Of a stretch of DNA of 64,000 nt, positions 1-10,576 are shown in pieces. Below the pieces are notes generated by a model. It searched no databases and was not told the origin of the DNA. It worked only from the letters and a program-made list of their open reading frames with translations. The DNA lies in assembly GCF_021725675.1 (NCBI RefSeq), contig NZ_JAKJPO010000001.1, positions 930,001 to 994,000 on the forward strand, in the 5' to 3' direction. How positions within the stretch are numbered: position 1 is the stretch's first letter; every line of letters starts with the position of its first letter. This DNA comes from Marilutibacter chinensis. Its GTDB lineage: Bacteria > Pseudomonadota > Gammaproteobacteria > Xanthomonadales > Xanthomonadaceae. A program made the position numbers and the translations under genes.

Positions 1-31
1 AAAGGGCCGGCGAAATTGATCGCCGGCCCTT
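1..31 (-). terminator. intrinsic terminator after tRNA-Arg
   Basis: Bases 2-13 and 20-31 form a perfect 12-bp GC-rich stem around a 6-nt loop. Read on the minus strand, a short T run follows the stem at the window edge. It lies directly downstream of the minus-strand tRNA-Arg gene. The T run is cut by the window start, so its full length is unknown. Confidence 0.75.
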
Positions 32-42
32 CTGCATCTGTA

Positions 43-119
43 TGGCGCGCCCGGAAGGATTCGAACCTCCGACCCCCAAGTTCGTAGCCTGGTGCTCTAT
101 CCAGCTGAGCTACGGGCGC
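43..119 (-). tRNA. tRNA-Arg (anticodon ACG)
   Basis: The minus strand folds as a 77-nt tRNA. It has a 7-bp acceptor stem (GCGCCCG with CGGGCGC), the D-arm text AGCTCAGCTGGATAGAGC, an anticodon loop CTACGAA that gives anticodon ACG, and the T-loop GGTTCGAATCC. A discriminator G and an encoded CCA end it at base 43. It matches the usual bacterial tRNA-Arg(ACG) closely and sits before a strong terminator. Confidence 0.96.
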
Positions 120-121
120 GT

Positions 122-422
122 AGTCGAAAAATTATGACGTCAGTCGCCACCTTCGTCAACAATTTTCCTTCTCTTCTTTCATCAAACACCGGCCGTCGTC
201 GTCGATTCTCGATCGCCGGCGACGCGGCCCTTCGAACGTCATCCCGTCGAGACCGATGTCCGTCCACTCCGGTCTAGGCCCGCGAACCGGTGGTAACAGA
301 CCCCGGCCACCGCAGCTGCGGTGGCCCGGTGACGCCACGAGGTTCCGTCGTCTGCAACGGCCTGTCCGAACCGATCACCGTCGGACATGGACAAACCGGT
401 CAGGAGCCAGGACAGGAAGAAC
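122..422. other. tRNA spacer with a 22-bp palindrome, no gene seen
   Basis: No convincing coding sequence lies between the two tRNA genes. The short open frames here lack a ribosome binding site and plausible protein composition. Bases 305-326 are a perfect 22-bp palindrome (GGCCACCGCAG and its complement). It may act as a terminator for the upstream minus-strand tRNA-Ser, but no good T run follows it. Confidence 0.6.
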
Positions 423-515
423 TGGCGGAGAGTGAGGGATTCGAACCCTCGATAGAGCTTTTGACCCTATACTCCCTTAGCAGGGGAGCCCCTTCAGCCT
501 CTCGGGCAACTCTCC
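423..515 (-). tRNA. tRNA-Ser (anticodon GCT)
   Basis: The minus strand gives a 93-nt class II tRNA. The acceptor stem GGAGAGT pairs with ACTCTCC. The D-arm is followed by an anticodon arm with the loop CTGCTAA (anticodon GCT), a long variable arm, the T-loop GGTTCGAATCC, a discriminator G and an encoded CCA at 423-425. The long variable arm and the anticodon identify serine. It lies between csrA and tRNA-Arg, the usual place in Xanthomonadaceae. Confidence 0.96.
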
Positions 516-579
516 GCGACACGCAAGCCTGTGCGGGCGGAAAGCATAACGGCTCACCCTTCCCGCGGCAAACTTTTTC

Positions 580-780
580 TCAGCTCGCCGCCTTGCCAGC
601 ATCATCCGGCGCGTTTTCGCCGCGCTGGATACGCTGATAAATCTCTTCGCGGTGCACCGCCACGTCTTTCGGGGCAGTGATACCGATACGCACCTGGTTG
701 CCCTTCACGCCGAGCACGGTGACGGTCACCGTGTCGCCGATCATCAGGGTCTCACCGACGCGACGCGTCAGGATTAGCAT
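580..780 (-). CDS. csrA: carbon storage regulator CsrA
   Basis: This 66-aa protein begins [16 protein letters not shown], the CsrA/RsmA signature, and keeps the basic segment [13 protein letters not shown] region near residue 45 (seen as [10 protein letters not shown]). CsrA is a small homodimer that binds GGA motifs in mRNA leaders and controls translation and stability of mRNAs for carbon flux, motility and biofilm. A GAGGAG Shine-Dalgarno sequence precedes the ATG. It lies downstream of alaS on the same strand, as in most gammaproteobacteria, with 146 bp between them that may hold its own promoter. Confidence 0.97.
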   Translation of the reverse strand: MLILTRRVGETLMIGDTVTVTVLGVKGNQVRIGITAPKDVAVHREEIYQRIQRGENAPDDAGKAAS

Positions 781-926
781 CGAGAAATCTCCTCATGCCG
801 ACGCTTCCGCGCCGACGATTGCATCACTGCCGTCAGGAACGGGTGATGCTTCCGGTGAAAAACACAATTCACAATTATCCTATTGCATGGGGCTCGCCAC
901 AAGCGGCAAAAACCCCCATGCCCCAC

Positions 927-3587
927 TCAGCTCAGGCGCTGTTCAACCCATGCCGGCACTCCGGCCAGGGCCGACGCCAGCTGCGGACCGTCCTCGCCGC
1001 CGCCCTGGGCCATGTCGGCACGCCCACCGCCCTTTCCATTGATCTGACCGGCCACGAAGCCGATCAGTTCCCCCGCCTTGACCCGTCCAGCCGCATTGCC
1101 GCTGACTCCGGCCACGAGGGCGGCCTTGCCCCCGGCGGTTCCCGCCAGAACGATAACCGCGTCCCCCAGTTGCTGTTTGAGACGGTCCACCGCCTCCCGC
1201 AGCGCCTTGGCATCGAACCCCTCCAGACGTTCCGCCACTACTCGGATTCCACGGACTTCGCTCGCTGAACCGGCCAGATCGGAGGTCGCCCCCGCCGCCG
1301 CCTTGGCCTTGACGGCCTCCAACTCGCGCTCCAGCTTCTTCTGGCGCTCGATCAGGGCCCTGAGCTTGTCGGCGACCTCGGCCGGCTGGCCTCCGAGCAT
1401 CCGGGCGGCCTCGTCCAGGCGTGCCTCCTCCAGCGCCACGTGGTCCAGCGCTCCCTGCCCGGTCAGCGCCTCGATCCGGCGCACTCCGGCGGAGACACCC
1501 CCCTCGGACACGATCTTGAACAGTCCGATGTCGCCGGTCCGGCCGACATGCGTGCCTCCGCACAGTTCGGTGGAGGCGTCGCCCATCCGCAGCACCCGGA
1601 CCTCGTCGCCGTACTTTTCGCCGAACAGGGCCAGGGCGCCGAAGTCGAGTGCTTCCTGCATGCCCATGTGATGGATCTCGGCCGCATGGTTGCGGCGGAT
1701 CTCGGCGTTGACACGGCGCTCGATCTCGGCCAGCTCGACCGCCGACACCGGCTGGAAGTGGGAGAAATCGAATCGCAGGCGGTCGGGAGCGACCAGCGAC
1801 CCCTTCTGGGTCACGTGCTCGCCGAGGACCGCGCGCAGCGCGGCGTGCAGCAGGTGGGTCGCGGAGTGGTTGAGTACGGTCGCCGCGCGGCGCTGTCCGT
1901 CCACGGCACCGAGCACGCGGTCCCCGCGCTTCAGCGTGCCCGCCTGGAGGCGGCCGACATGACCGTGGAACTGGCCCGCGAACTTGAGCGTGTCCTCGAC
2001 GACGAACCGGGTTCCGGCCTCGTCGAGTTCGCCGGTGTCGCCGACCTGGCCGCCGCTCTCGGCATAGAAGGGCGTGCGGTCGAGGATCACCACGCCGGCC
2101 TGGCCGGCCTCGAGCCGGTCGACGGGGGTGCCGTCGTGCAGCAGCGCCAGCACTTCCAGGCCACCTTCGGTCAACTTGTCGTAGCCGAGGAAGGCGGTCG
2201 CCGGCAGCTGCGCGGCCAGCTCGGCCGGCAGACTGGTCGCGTTGCCGAACCTGCCGGACTCGCGCGCCTTGCGCCGCTGTTCCTCCATGGCGGCCTCGAA
2301 CCCGTCCATGTCCACCGTCAGTCCGCGCTCGCGGGCGATGTCGGCGGTCAAGTCGACCGGGAAGCCGTAGGTGTCGTAGAGGCGGAAGGCGTCGGCGCCT
2401 GGAATGCGGTCTCCGGCACGGGCCGCGACTTCGTCGAAGATGCGCATGCCGGCATCGAGGGTCTCCGCGAAGCGCTCTTCCTCGGCCAGCAGCGCACGCT
2501 CGACGAGCTCGCGCTTCTCCACCAGCTCGGGATACGCATCGCCCATCACCTCGATCAACGGCGCCAGCATGCGGTGGAAGAACGGCTGCTTCTGTCCGAG
2601 CATCCAGCCGTGGCGCAGCGCCCGGCGGATGATCCGGCGCAGCACGTAGCCGCGGCCCTCGTTGCTCGGCAGCACGCCGTCCACGACCAGGAACGCGCAG
2701 GCGCGGATGTGGTCGGCGATCACGCGCAGTGACTTGTTGTCGAGGTCGGCGATGCCGGTCAGTTTCGCTGCCTCGGCGATCAGGCGCTGGAACAGGTCGA
2801 TCTCGTAGTTGCCATGCACGCCCTGCAGGACAGCAGCGACGCGCTCCAGGCCCATGCCGGTGTCGACGCACGGTGCTGGCAGCGGCACCAGGGTGCCGTC
2901 GGGCTGGCGGTCGAACTGCATGAAGACCAGGTTCCAGATCTCGATGAAACGGTCGCCATCCTCGTCCGGCGAACCGGGAGGGCCGCCGGGGATCTGCGGA
3001 CCATGGTCGTAGAAGATCTCTGTGCAGGGGCCGCAAGGGCCGGTGTCGGCCATCTGCCAGAAATTGTCGGATGCGTACGGGGCGCCCTTGTTGTCGCCGA
3101 TGCGGATGATCCGCTCGGCCGGCACGCCGACCTGGTCGCGCCAGATCGCGTAGGCCTCGTCGTCGGTGTGATAGACGGTGACGGTCAGGCGCCCCGGATC
3201 GAGCTTCCAGACTCCCGTCAGCAGCTCCCAGGCCCAGCGGATCGCGTCTTCCTTGAAGTAGTCGCCGAACGACCAGTTGCCCAGCATCTCGAAGAAGGTG
3301 TGATGACGGGCGGTGTAGCCGACCTGGTCGAGATCGTTGTGCTTGCCGCCCGCCCGCAGGCAGCGCTGGACGTCCGCTGCGCGTACGTACCCGGGCTTCT
3401 CGCTGCCGAGGAACACGTTCTTGAACTGCACCATGCCCGAGTTGGTGAACAGCAGGGTCGGGTCGTTGGCCGGCACCAGCGGGGCTGACGGCACGATGGT
3501 GTGGGCCTTGCCCCGGAAGAATTCGAGGAAGTCGCTGCGGACCTGATGGGTACTGATCTTGCGGACGGTGTCGGAAGGGGTGCTCAT
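927..3587 (-). CDS. alaS: alanyl-tRNA synthetase
   Basis: The protein is 886 aa, close to the 876 aa of the E. coli enzyme. It charges tRNA-Ala with alanine in the cytoplasm. The class II catalytic core is at the N-terminus, with the motif [20 protein letters not shown]. The editing domain carries the zinc-type motif [12 protein letters not shown] near residue 570 and CGGTHV near residue 670, and the C-Ala region is glycine-rich near its end. The start at MSTPSDTV was chosen because the family begins just before the [13 protein letters not shown] segment; the longer open frame upstream has no family match. recX lies upstream and csrA downstream. Confidence 0.97.
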   Translation of the reverse strand: MSTPSDTVRKISTHQVRSDFLEFFRGKAHTIVPSAPLVPANDPTLLFTNSGMVQFKNVFLGSEKPGYVRAADVQRCLRAGGKHNDLDQVGYTARHHTFFEMLGNWSFGDYFKEDAIRWAWELLTGVWKLDPGRLTVTVYHTDDEAYAIWRDQVGVPAERIIRIGDNKGAPYASDNFWQMADTGPCGPCTEIFYDHGPQIPGGPPGSPDEDGDRFIEIWNLVFMQFDRQPDGTLVPLPAPCVDTGMGLERVAAVLQGVHGNYEIDLFQRLIAEAAKLTGIADLDNKSLRVIADHIRACAFLVVDGVLPSNEGRGYVLRRIIRRALRHGWMLGQKQPFFHRMLAPLIEVMGDAYPELVEKRELVERALLAEEERFAETLDAGMRIFDEVAARAGDRIPGADAFRLYDTYGFPVDLTADIARERGLTVDMDGFEAAMEEQRRKARESGRFGNATSLPAELAAQLPATAFLGYDKLTEGGLEVLALLHDGTPVDRLEAGQAGVVILDRTPFYAESGGQVGDTGELDEAGTRFVVEDTLKFAGQFHGHVGRLQAGTLKRGDRVLGAVDGQRRAATVLNHSATHLLHAALRAVLGEHVTQKGSLVAPDRLRFDFSHFQPVSAVELAEIERRVNAEIRRNHAAEIHHMGMQEALDFGALALFGEKYGDEVRVLRMGDASTELCGGTHVGRTGDIGLFKIVSEGGVSAGVRRIEALTGQGALDHVALEEARLDEAARMLGGQPAEVADKLRALIERQKKLERELEAVKAKAAAGATSDLAGSASEVRGIRVVAERLEGFDAKALREAVDRLKQQLGDAVIVLAGTAGGKAALVAGVSGNAAGRVKAGELIGFVAGQINGKGGGRADMAQGGGEDGPQLASALAGVPAWVEQRLS

Positions 3588-3907
3588 GCCTGGCGCGGGA
3601 TCTGGGGCTGGGCCGGGGCGCCATGCCCCGTCGCAGCCCACAGAATGGGGGCAGCGACCGGAGCAGGCAACCGAACGGGAAGCCCGATAGCCTAGCAGGC
3701 TGCGGGAGGCCGTGTATCTTCCGGTCATGCCGCCCGGCCATGTCATCCTTCCGCACGGCCCGCTTGCCCACCCGCGCGGATCGCCGCATGGCAACGTCGC
3801 CCCGTCGGAATCCGGCCCTCCCCCGATCCCCAGCCGTCCCGCGACTACTCCCGCCGAGTGCGACGTGGCAGGACGAGTCCGACCTGGTCAGGGACAAGGG
3901 CTGGCGG
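3588..3907. other. alaS-recX intergenic region, nothing recognised
   Basis: This is 320 bp between recX and alaS. It probably contains the alaS promoter, but no clear -35/-10 pair or hairpin stands out by eye. The open frames here are antisense shadows of the GC-rich composition and have no plausible start sites. Confidence 0.5.
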
Positions 3908-4444
3908 TCAGGCCAGCTCGTCGGGATCGAAACGCGTCGCGATGCGGATCTGCTCGCCGGTGAATCCCCGTCTGGCGAGCATGTCAGCGGCCTTCCGCCG
4001 AACGCTGAGGTCCGAAAGCGAATCGGCCACGCCATGGCGACGCATCACCAGTGACCGCGCCAACTCGACCCAGTCGCCGCCGAACGTCGCCATTGCCGCT
4101 TCGATGGCGTCGTCATCGAGTCCATGCACCGACAGCTCGGCACGGATCCGGATCGGGCCATAACCGGCGCCCGCCCGGCTGCGAACCATCTGCTCGGCGA
4201 AGCGGGCGTCGTCCTGCCAGCCTTCGCCGGCCAGGCGGTCGACCGCCGCCACCACTTCTTCATGCTCCAACCCGCGGGCGGTGAGCTTGTCGATCAGCTC
4301 CCGGCGCGAATGCTCGCGCCGTACCAGCAGGGCAAGCGCACGCTGGATCGGGGTCCGGTGCGGCCGCATCCTGCGCCGCCCGGCCCCATGGGCGTCCATC
4401 GCCCGGCCCGGATCTTCCTGATCCTCGTCCATCCGGTCGTCCAT
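3908..4444 (-). CDS. recX: RecA regulator RecX
   Basis: This 178-aa, charged, helical protein has the RecX tandem three-helix repeats, with segments such as [38 protein letters not shown] and [13 protein letters not shown]. RecX binds RecA filaments and limits recombinase activity and the SOS response. It lies 91 bp downstream of recA on the same strand, the usual arrangement, so it is probably expressed from the same SOS-controlled transcript. The first 25 residues are acidic and poorly conserved in the family, so the start could lie slightly further in. Confidence 0.93.
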   Translation of the reverse strand: MDDRMDEDQEDPGRAMDAHGAGRRRMRPHRTPIQRALALLVRREHSRRELIDKLTARGLEHEEVVAAVDRLAGEGWQDDARFAEQMVRSRAGAGYGPIRIRAELSVHGLDDDAIEAAMATFGGDWVELARSLVMRRHGVADSLSDLSVRRKAADMLARRGFTGEQIRIATRFDPDELA

Positions 4445-4535
4445 ACAGGGTCAACCCCGCCCGGTCCGGCCGTCGGGGCCGGATCGGGCCGCTACCACAC
4501 ACCGCTTGCCGCGGCGCGGGCGGCGGATGCCGGTG

Positions 4536-5576
<1,041 letters not shown>

Positions 5577-5622
5577 CGTGGAATCCTTTATTAGACAGGT
5601 CGCTGAGAGGTATGGAGTGAGT

Positions 5623-5823
5623 CTAGAGGGCGGTGTTCGCAGAGATTGAGATTCGCCGTCCGGTGACCAGATTGGCGCCTGTCGCGGCGTCGATCACCCG
5701 GGAAACGCGGCAGAGTCCGCTCCGATCGCCACGCAGGAACGGGTAGGAAACTTCCGACACCCGTACGGCCGTGGTGGACGAAGCACAGCCGGGGGCCAGG
5801 GCATTGGCCACGATGCCGGACAT
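5623..5823 (-). CDS. small ORF coupled to lexA, unknown function
   Basis: This open frame encodes 66 aa. Its ATG overlaps the lexA stop codon in a TGATG arrangement, which suggests translational coupling. It fills most of the gap between lexA and recA in the same orientation. The sequence has two cysteines and no motif I recognise, no membrane segment and no clear signal peptide. It could be a real SOS-regulated small protein or a chance frame in GC-rich DNA. Confidence 0.35.
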   Translation of the reverse strand: MSGIVANALAPGCASSTTAVRVSEVSYPFLRGDRSGLCRVSRVIDAATGANLVTGRRISISANTAL

Positions 5824-6479
5824 CAACGGCTCGGCCTCACCAACCCGCAGTACAGGCCCTCGATCGCGAAGTCCTGCCCCGGCTGGACCTCGATCGGCGC
5901 GAAATCGGGATTGCGCGGCAGCAGGCGGATTCTTTCCCTGCCGAGCTTGAGCAGCTTGACGGTTATCTCATCGTCGATCCGGGCGACCACGACCTGCCCG
6001 GAACGCGCGTCGCGGGTCCGGTGGACGCCGATCAGGTCGCCATCGAAGATGCCCTCGTCCCGCATCGAATCGCCCTTGACCCGCAGCAGATAGTCCGGGG
6101 CAGGCGAGAAGAAGTTGCGGTCCAGCAGCACCACCTGGTCGGAGCCGATGTCGGCGCCGATCGGCACGCCAGCCGCGACCTGGCCGAGCACCGGCAACCG
6201 CAGTGCATCGTCGTTGGCGGCGGCGAGCCGGGAATCGGCAGGGTCGGACGCTTCCTCCATGCCGCTCGGCAGCCGGCACAGCCGGATACCGCGGGCACGT
6301 CCGGGAACGCGCTCGATCACACCGGCCTGCTCCAGCGCCTCCAAGTGGTACTGGGCGGCACGCACGCTGCTGAAGCCCATTGCCCGGGCGATCTCGGTCT
6401 GCGATGGCGGCATGCCCTCGGCCTCGATCCGCTCGGCGATCAGATGCCAGATGACACGCTGGGTATCGGTGATGTCCAT
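5823..6479 (-). CDS. lexA: SOS repressor LexA
   Basis: The protein is 218 aa. The N-terminal winged helix (about residues 1-65) contains the recognition text QTEIARAMGFSSVRAAQYHLEAL. The C-terminal S24 peptidase domain has the Ala-Gly self-cleavage site in VLGQVAAGVPIGA, the catalytic serine in VKGDSM and the catalytic lysine in DEITVKLLKL. LexA represses SOS genes until RecA filaments promote its cleavage. A near-perfect LexA palindrome lies one base upstream of the start codon, so the gene is autoregulated and probably also controls recA and recX downstream. Confidence 0.97.
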   Translation of the reverse strand: MDITDTQRVIWHLIAERIEAEGMPPSQTEIARAMGFSSVRAAQYHLEALEQAGVIERVPGRARGIRLCRLPSGMEEASDPADSRLAAANDDALRLPVLGQVAAGVPIGADIGSDQVVLLDRNFFSPAPDYLLRVKGDSMRDEGIFDGDLIGVHRTRDARSGQVVVARIDDEITVKLLKLGRERIRLLPRNPDFAPIEVQPGQDFAIEGLYCGLVRPSR

Positions 6480-6480
6480 A

Positions 6481-6499
6481 TTAGTAGCAATACTACTAA
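6481..6499. promoter_or_regulatory. LexA box
   Basis: The sequence TTAGTAGCAATACTACTAA is a near-perfect palindrome (one off-centre mismatch). It matches the LexA operator described for Xanthomonas, TTAGTARTAATACTACTAA. It sits immediately upstream of the lexA ATG, so LexA bound here would block initiation of the lexA transcript, and probably of recA and recX with it. Confidence 0.9.
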
Positions 6500-6661
6500 C
6501 GACATTGCGACCGAGTCAAGCGCGGCGCCGCTCCTTCGTTGCCGGCGCCGCGCAGGAGCTTCTGCAGGACCGGCGTTGGTCGCGATGAGGTATTCCCATG
6601 AAAGCCATCGCGGGGTACGCCGCTCCTGATGGTGCGTCCGGCACCGAGCGAGAGTCCCGAG

Positions 6662-7162
6662 TCAGCTCATCAGCTCGATCAGCCCGTGCAGGGCGGCGGC
6701 AACGGTCTGCCGGCGGATCGCGTCGCGGTCGCCATCGAAGTGGAACACCACCGCGGTCGGGTAGCCGCCGCGTCGCTTCCAGGCGATCCAGACGGTGCCG
6801 ACCGGCTTGTCTTCGGTGCCCCCGCCGGGACCGGCGATTCCGGTCACCGCGACCGCGGCGGTGGCGCCGGAATGCACCAGCGCGCCGGACACCATCTCCA
6901 TCACCGTCTCGCGGCTGACTGCGCCGTGCTGCTCCAGCGTGTGCGGCTGCACGCCAAGCAACGCCTGCTTGGCCTCATAGCTGTAGGCGGTCATCCCGCA
7001 CTCGAACCAGTCGGACGCGCCTGGAATGTCGGTCAGGGATTTCGCGATCCAGCCGCCGGTGCAGCTTTCGGCCGAGACCAGGCGATGGTGCTGGGAGATC
7101 GCGGTCTGCGCCACCTGCTCGGCAAGCTGGTGCAGGGCGATGTCGGTGATGTCTGCGTTCAT
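6662..7162 (-). CDS. pncC: nicotinamide-nucleotide amidohydrolase PncC
   Basis: This 166-aa protein equals the CinA C-terminal domain alone. Its signature segments are RLVSAESCTGGWIAKSLTD, near residue 28, and VAVTGIAGPGGGTEDKPVG, near residue 108. PncC converts nicotinamide mononucleotide to nicotinic acid mononucleotide in pyridine nucleotide salvage. It lies upstream of lexA on the same strand with 182 bp between, as in Xanthomonas, where mutS follows on its other side. Confidence 0.93.
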   Translation of the reverse strand: MNADITDIALHQLAEQVAQTAISQHHRLVSAESCTGGWIAKSLTDIPGASDWFECGMTAYSYEAKQALLGVQPHTLEQHGAVSRETVMEMVSGALVHSGATAAVAVTGIAGPGGGTEDKPVGTVWIAWKRRGGYPTAVVFHFDGDRDAIRRQTVAAALHGLIELMS

Positions 7163-7489
7163 GGCCGCACTATACCGGCCGCCGGGCGCTGCACGACACC
7201 CGCGGCACGCGACCCGCCGGGCGCGAGGTCCCGCGGGACCCCAAGGCTATCGAAAGCTGGCTGTCGAAAGCCGCTGCAGCACAGCCGGAAGGCCGCACCG
7301 ATGAAGCCACCGCGCAGGCGAACGACCTGTCGGGAGCGGTCCAGATCGATGCCGGACCCGCTGCTTGCGCGCACCGGCCAGACGCCGGCGGACATGGGCT
7401 CCGCTCCCCGCGTGGCGCGGGACGAGACCCATGGATGCGCCGAACCGGAGCGCCAAGAACCGGCGTTCTTCGGCGGCGGCCGGCACCCG
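7163..7489. other. intergenic region, nothing recognised
   Basis: This is 327 bp between the TonB receptor stop and the pncC start. The open frames here have arginine- and glycine-rich composition typical of GC-rich shadows. No tRNA, clear terminator or strong promoter could be identified. Confidence 0.5.
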
Positions 7490-10144
7490 CTAGTAGTGGA
7501 CGCGCAGGGTCACGCCATACATCGCCGGCGCACCCGGGAATCCGTTGTAGGAGTTCAGCGGGTCGCCCGGCGTCGGCGAACCCGGCGCCTGCAGCGGAGC
7601 ATCGAATGCGACCTGAATGTAGTCCTCGTCGAAGATGTTCTGCCCCCACAGCTCGACCATCCAGCGGCGGTCGCGCGAACCGATGCCCAGGCGCGCATTG
7701 AACACCGCGAATCCTTCCTGCACCTTTTCCGCGTCCAGGTCCGAACCGGTGTTGAAGTCGGACATGTACTTGCCGCCGAGGTTGAAGCGGCCGACCAGGC
7801 TGCCACCGAACTCCCATTCGTAGGTCACCGAGGCCGTGGCCGACCACAGCGGCGCGAAGCTGGCGCGGCTGCCGGGCAGCTTGTACAGCGGGCCCGGGAA
7901 CACGAACTCGGCGGTCGGGGTCTCATCGCCGTACCGGGTGTCGGCGTAGGTCAGGCCACCCTGCAGCATCAGCCCTTCGACCGGCGTCTGCCACAGCACC
8001 TCGGTGTCGATGCCCTGCGAGACGACTTCGGGGATCGAGCGCACCACGAAGCTGGTGCCGAGGAAGCTGTTGAGCTGGAAATCGTCGTAGGTCTGGTGGA
8101 ACAGGGTCGCGTTCAGCAGCAGGTTGCCGTCCATCCAGGTCGTCTTCGCACCGAGCTCGTAGCTGTCGACGAACTCGCCCGGGAACGAGGTATCGGCGAC
8201 CGGCACGATGCCGGCGCCGCTGCTGGACAGGCCGTCGGCCGACTGCACGCGGTCGAGGTTGAAGCCGCCGGCCTTGTAACCGCGCGCCGCGGACGCGTAG
8301 GTCATCACGTTGTCGTTCCAGCGGTAGGCGGCCTTCAGCGTGCCCGACCACTCCTTCTCCTCGCGCTCCTGATGGGTCACGCGTCCGTGGTGCAGCGCGT
8401 TCGCCCACGGCAGGCACATGAAGCCGACCACCTGCGGTGCCAGCTGGCCGAGCAGCGCCGCCTGCTGTTCCGGGGTCAGGGCGCCCAGCGGCACCCCCCG
8501 GGCCAGCAGTGCCTGGGCCAGGCCGCCGGCCGGATTGGCCAGCGCGGCGGCGCAGCCCGGGCTGCCGTTCGGATTGCTGTAGACCGAGTCGAGCTCCTTG
8601 TCCTCGCGGGTGTAGCGCAGGCCCAGGGTCAGGTCGAGGGCGTCGGTCGCGTGCCAGGTGTTGTTGGTGAACAACGCGTAGCTCTTCGCGTTCTGCTGGT
8701 AGCGGTCGAGCGCGCCGAGCCCGGTGAACCCCGCGCCGAACGGCTGTCCGGTCACCTGCGAGAAGAACGTCGCCGGGTTGCTGGTGTCGATCGGCAGGCC
8801 GAGCCCGGCGACGCCCGCGGCAACGCGCTGGAACACCAGGGTCGAAAGATAGGGCTCATAGCCGGCGCCAACCCGGTAGGAATCGTTGCGCTCGAGGTCC
8901 TCGTCGGAATAGAACGCGCCGACCATCCAGTCGAAGGCGTCGGTCGAACCGGTCAGGCGCAGTTCCTGGGTCAGCGTCTCGAAGCCGGTGAGGGACTCGT
9001 CGCGATCGGCGTTGCGGTAGATCAGGTCGGCGGTGCTGAAGTCGAAGTCGAGGCCGTTGATCGCCTCCCAGTCACGCCTGGCGGTGATCGAGGTCAGCGT
9101 CGCGCCGCCGAACCAGGGCGTCTCCCAGTTGACTTCCATCGACAGGCCCTTGTCCTTGAAGTCCTGCTCGGTGCTGCGGTTGCTCCAGGCCTCGCGCCTG
9201 GACGGGTCGGCAACCGGGATCACGCCCTCGTCAGGCGCCAGTGCGTCGATGATCGCCGCGGTCGCACCGCGGACCAGGGTGACCGCGCTGCAGCAGTTCT
9301 CCTCGCGACTGGTGAAGTCCGCGATGAAGTTGATGTCGAGCGTATCGGTCGGCTCCAGCAGCAATTGACCACGGAGCGAGTGGAAATTCTGGTCGTAATC
9401 CTCGTCCTCGCGCCGCGGGCCGCCGCCGGTGTGCACGTCCATCCAGCCGTCGCGCTTGCGTTTGGCGGCGTAGATGCGCATCGCCGAGTTCTCGCCCAGC
9501 GCACTGTTGAACGTGCCGGCGACGCCGAGCGCGCCGTAGTTGCCGATCGTCAGTTCGCCGTCGACATAGGTGTTGTAGTCGGGGCGTCGGGTGATCACGT
9601 TGATCACGCCGGCCGAGGTGTTCTTGCCGAACACCGTGCCCTGCGGTCCCTTCAGCACCTCGATCCGCTCGATCTCGCCGAGGTCGCCGAAGCCGACGCC
9701 GTTGCGCGGCCTGTAGACGCCGTCGATGACCACGCCGACGGAGGACTCCAGGCCGGCGTTGTCGCCGACGGTGCCGATGCCGCGGATGCGCGCAACCGTC
9801 TGCACCTCGCTCTGCGTGCTGCTCACGGTCAGGCCGGGTACCAGGATCTGGACGTCCCTGACGTCCCGTACTCCGGTGTCCCGAAGCAGCTCCTCCGGCA
9901 GCGCGGTGATCGCGATCGGCACGTCCTGCAGGATCTCCTCGCGCTTCTGCGCGGTGACGACAAGCGCGGACAGCGTGGTGGCGCGCTCCTCTTCGGCCTG
10001 CACCTGATCGACGCGCTCCTCGCTGGTGCGCTCCTGATCGGTGGTCGCGGCTTCCTGCGCCTGGGCTTCGATCGCCGGCATCGCGGCGATGGCGCCGGCA
10101 ATGGCCAGGGTCAACAGACTGATTACGGGCTTGCGGACGTTCAT
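7490..10144 (-). CDS. TonB-dependent outer-membrane receptor
   Basis: The protein is 884 aa. It has a signal peptide ending near AIEAQAQE, a plug domain with QKREEILQDVPIAITALPEE and RIRGIGTVGDNAGLESSVGV, and a C-terminal 22-strand barrel region that ends in an aromatic residue (VTLRVHY). Such receptors import siderophores, sugars or cobalamin using TonB energy. The plug resembles the large Sphingomonas/Xanthomonas class of carbohydrate or polyphenol receptors. The substrate cannot be told from sequence alone. The ATG at 10144 was chosen because GGGGGAGGAG precedes it. The gene stands alone, with no transporter or hydrolase partner. Confidence 0.93.
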   Translation of the reverse strand: MNVRKPVISLLTLAIAGAIAAMPAIEAQAQEAATTDQERTSEERVDQVQAEEERATTLSALVVTAQKREEILQDVPIAITALPEELLRDTGVRDVRDVQILVPGLTVSSTQSEVQTVARIRGIGTVGDNAGLESSVGVVIDGVYRPRNGVGFGDLGEIERIEVLKGPQGTVFGKNTSAGVINVITRRPDYNTYVDGELTIGNYGALGVAGTFNSALGENSAMRIYAAKRKRDGWMDVHTGGGPRREDEDYDQNFHSLRGQLLLEPTDTLDINFIADFTSREENCCSAVTLVRGATAAIIDALAPDEGVIPVADPSRREAWSNRSTEQDFKDKGLSMEVNWETPWFGGATLTSITARRDWEAINGLDFDFSTADLIYRNADRDESLTGFETLTQELRLTGSTDAFDWMVGAFYSDEDLERNDSYRVGAGYEPYLSTLVFQRVAAGVAGLGLPIDTSNPATFFSQVTGQPFGAGFTGLGALDRYQQNAKSYALFTNNTWHATDALDLTLGLRYTREDKELDSVYSNPNGSPGCAAALANPAGGLAQALLARGVPLGALTPEQQAALLGQLAPQVVGFMCLPWANALHHGRVTHQEREEKEWSGTLKAAYRWNDNVMTYASAARGYKAGGFNLDRVQSADGLSSSGAGIVPVADTSFPGEFVDSYELGAKTTWMDGNLLLNATLFHQTYDDFQLNSFLGTSFVVRSIPEVVSQGIDTEVLWQTPVEGLMLQGGLTYADTRYGDETPTAEFVFPGPLYKLPGSRASFAPLWSATASVTYEWEFGGSLVGRFNLGGKYMSDFNTGSDLDAEKVQEGFAVFNARLGIGSRDRRWMVELWGQNIFDEDYIQVAFDAPLQAPGSPTPGDPLNSYNGFPGAPAMYGVTLRVHY

Positions 10145-10576
10145 CACACTCCTCCCCCGAAGTGCATAGGTCGATGGTCAGCCAACTCCAGGCGCTCCCT
10201 CGCCACATCCGGCCGCCTGCCCGGACGATGCCCCTCTGGTCGGCATCCGGTCCCCGGCGACCCGTGACATGGCCGCTCCCGCGCCCCCCGGGCCATGACG
10301 CGCCATGCCGCAGGCCATACGGCCTGGAACGGAGCTGAAACTATCATGTCCGCCGGGCACCGTGTGCCGCATCGCAGCAGACGGGATCGGCCGCGGCCGC
10401 TTCCGGTATCATTGCCCGCCATGCATGCCCACGACGCCCCGGCCGGTCCACCCTAGCGCCCGGAGCGTTCCCTCCGCGCCGCCGTCCAGGCCGCGCGCAT
10501 GACCGGCCGGTTTTCCGGCTGCGCCCTCCTTCCTCTCGCATTTTCATGCCGTGCCCTGGCGCGGTGGAACCCGTTC
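10145..10576. other. divergent intergenic region between TonB receptor and SulP gene
   Basis: This is about 430 bp between two divergent genes and presumably holds promoters for both. I see no strong consensus promoter, operator palindrome or small gene in it. The open frame that extends the SulP gene upstream to 10499 is possible but has no ribosome site advantage. Confidence 0.45.

Noticed and set aside
305..326. 22-bp palindrome as a regulator binding site
   Set aside because: It lies just downstream of tRNA-Ser and has no adjacent promoter. A transcription-end or processing role is more likely, so it was only noted in the spacer entry.
943..4035. A 1030-aa minus-strand open frame covering alaS
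   Set aside because: It is the other-frame shadow of alaS in GC-rich DNA. Its translation is Arg/Pro/Gly-rich, without motifs.
6629..10267. A 1212-aa plus-strand open frame opposite the TonB receptor
   Set aside because: Antisense shadow. The minus strand gives clear PncC and TonB receptor proteins with signal peptide and motifs.
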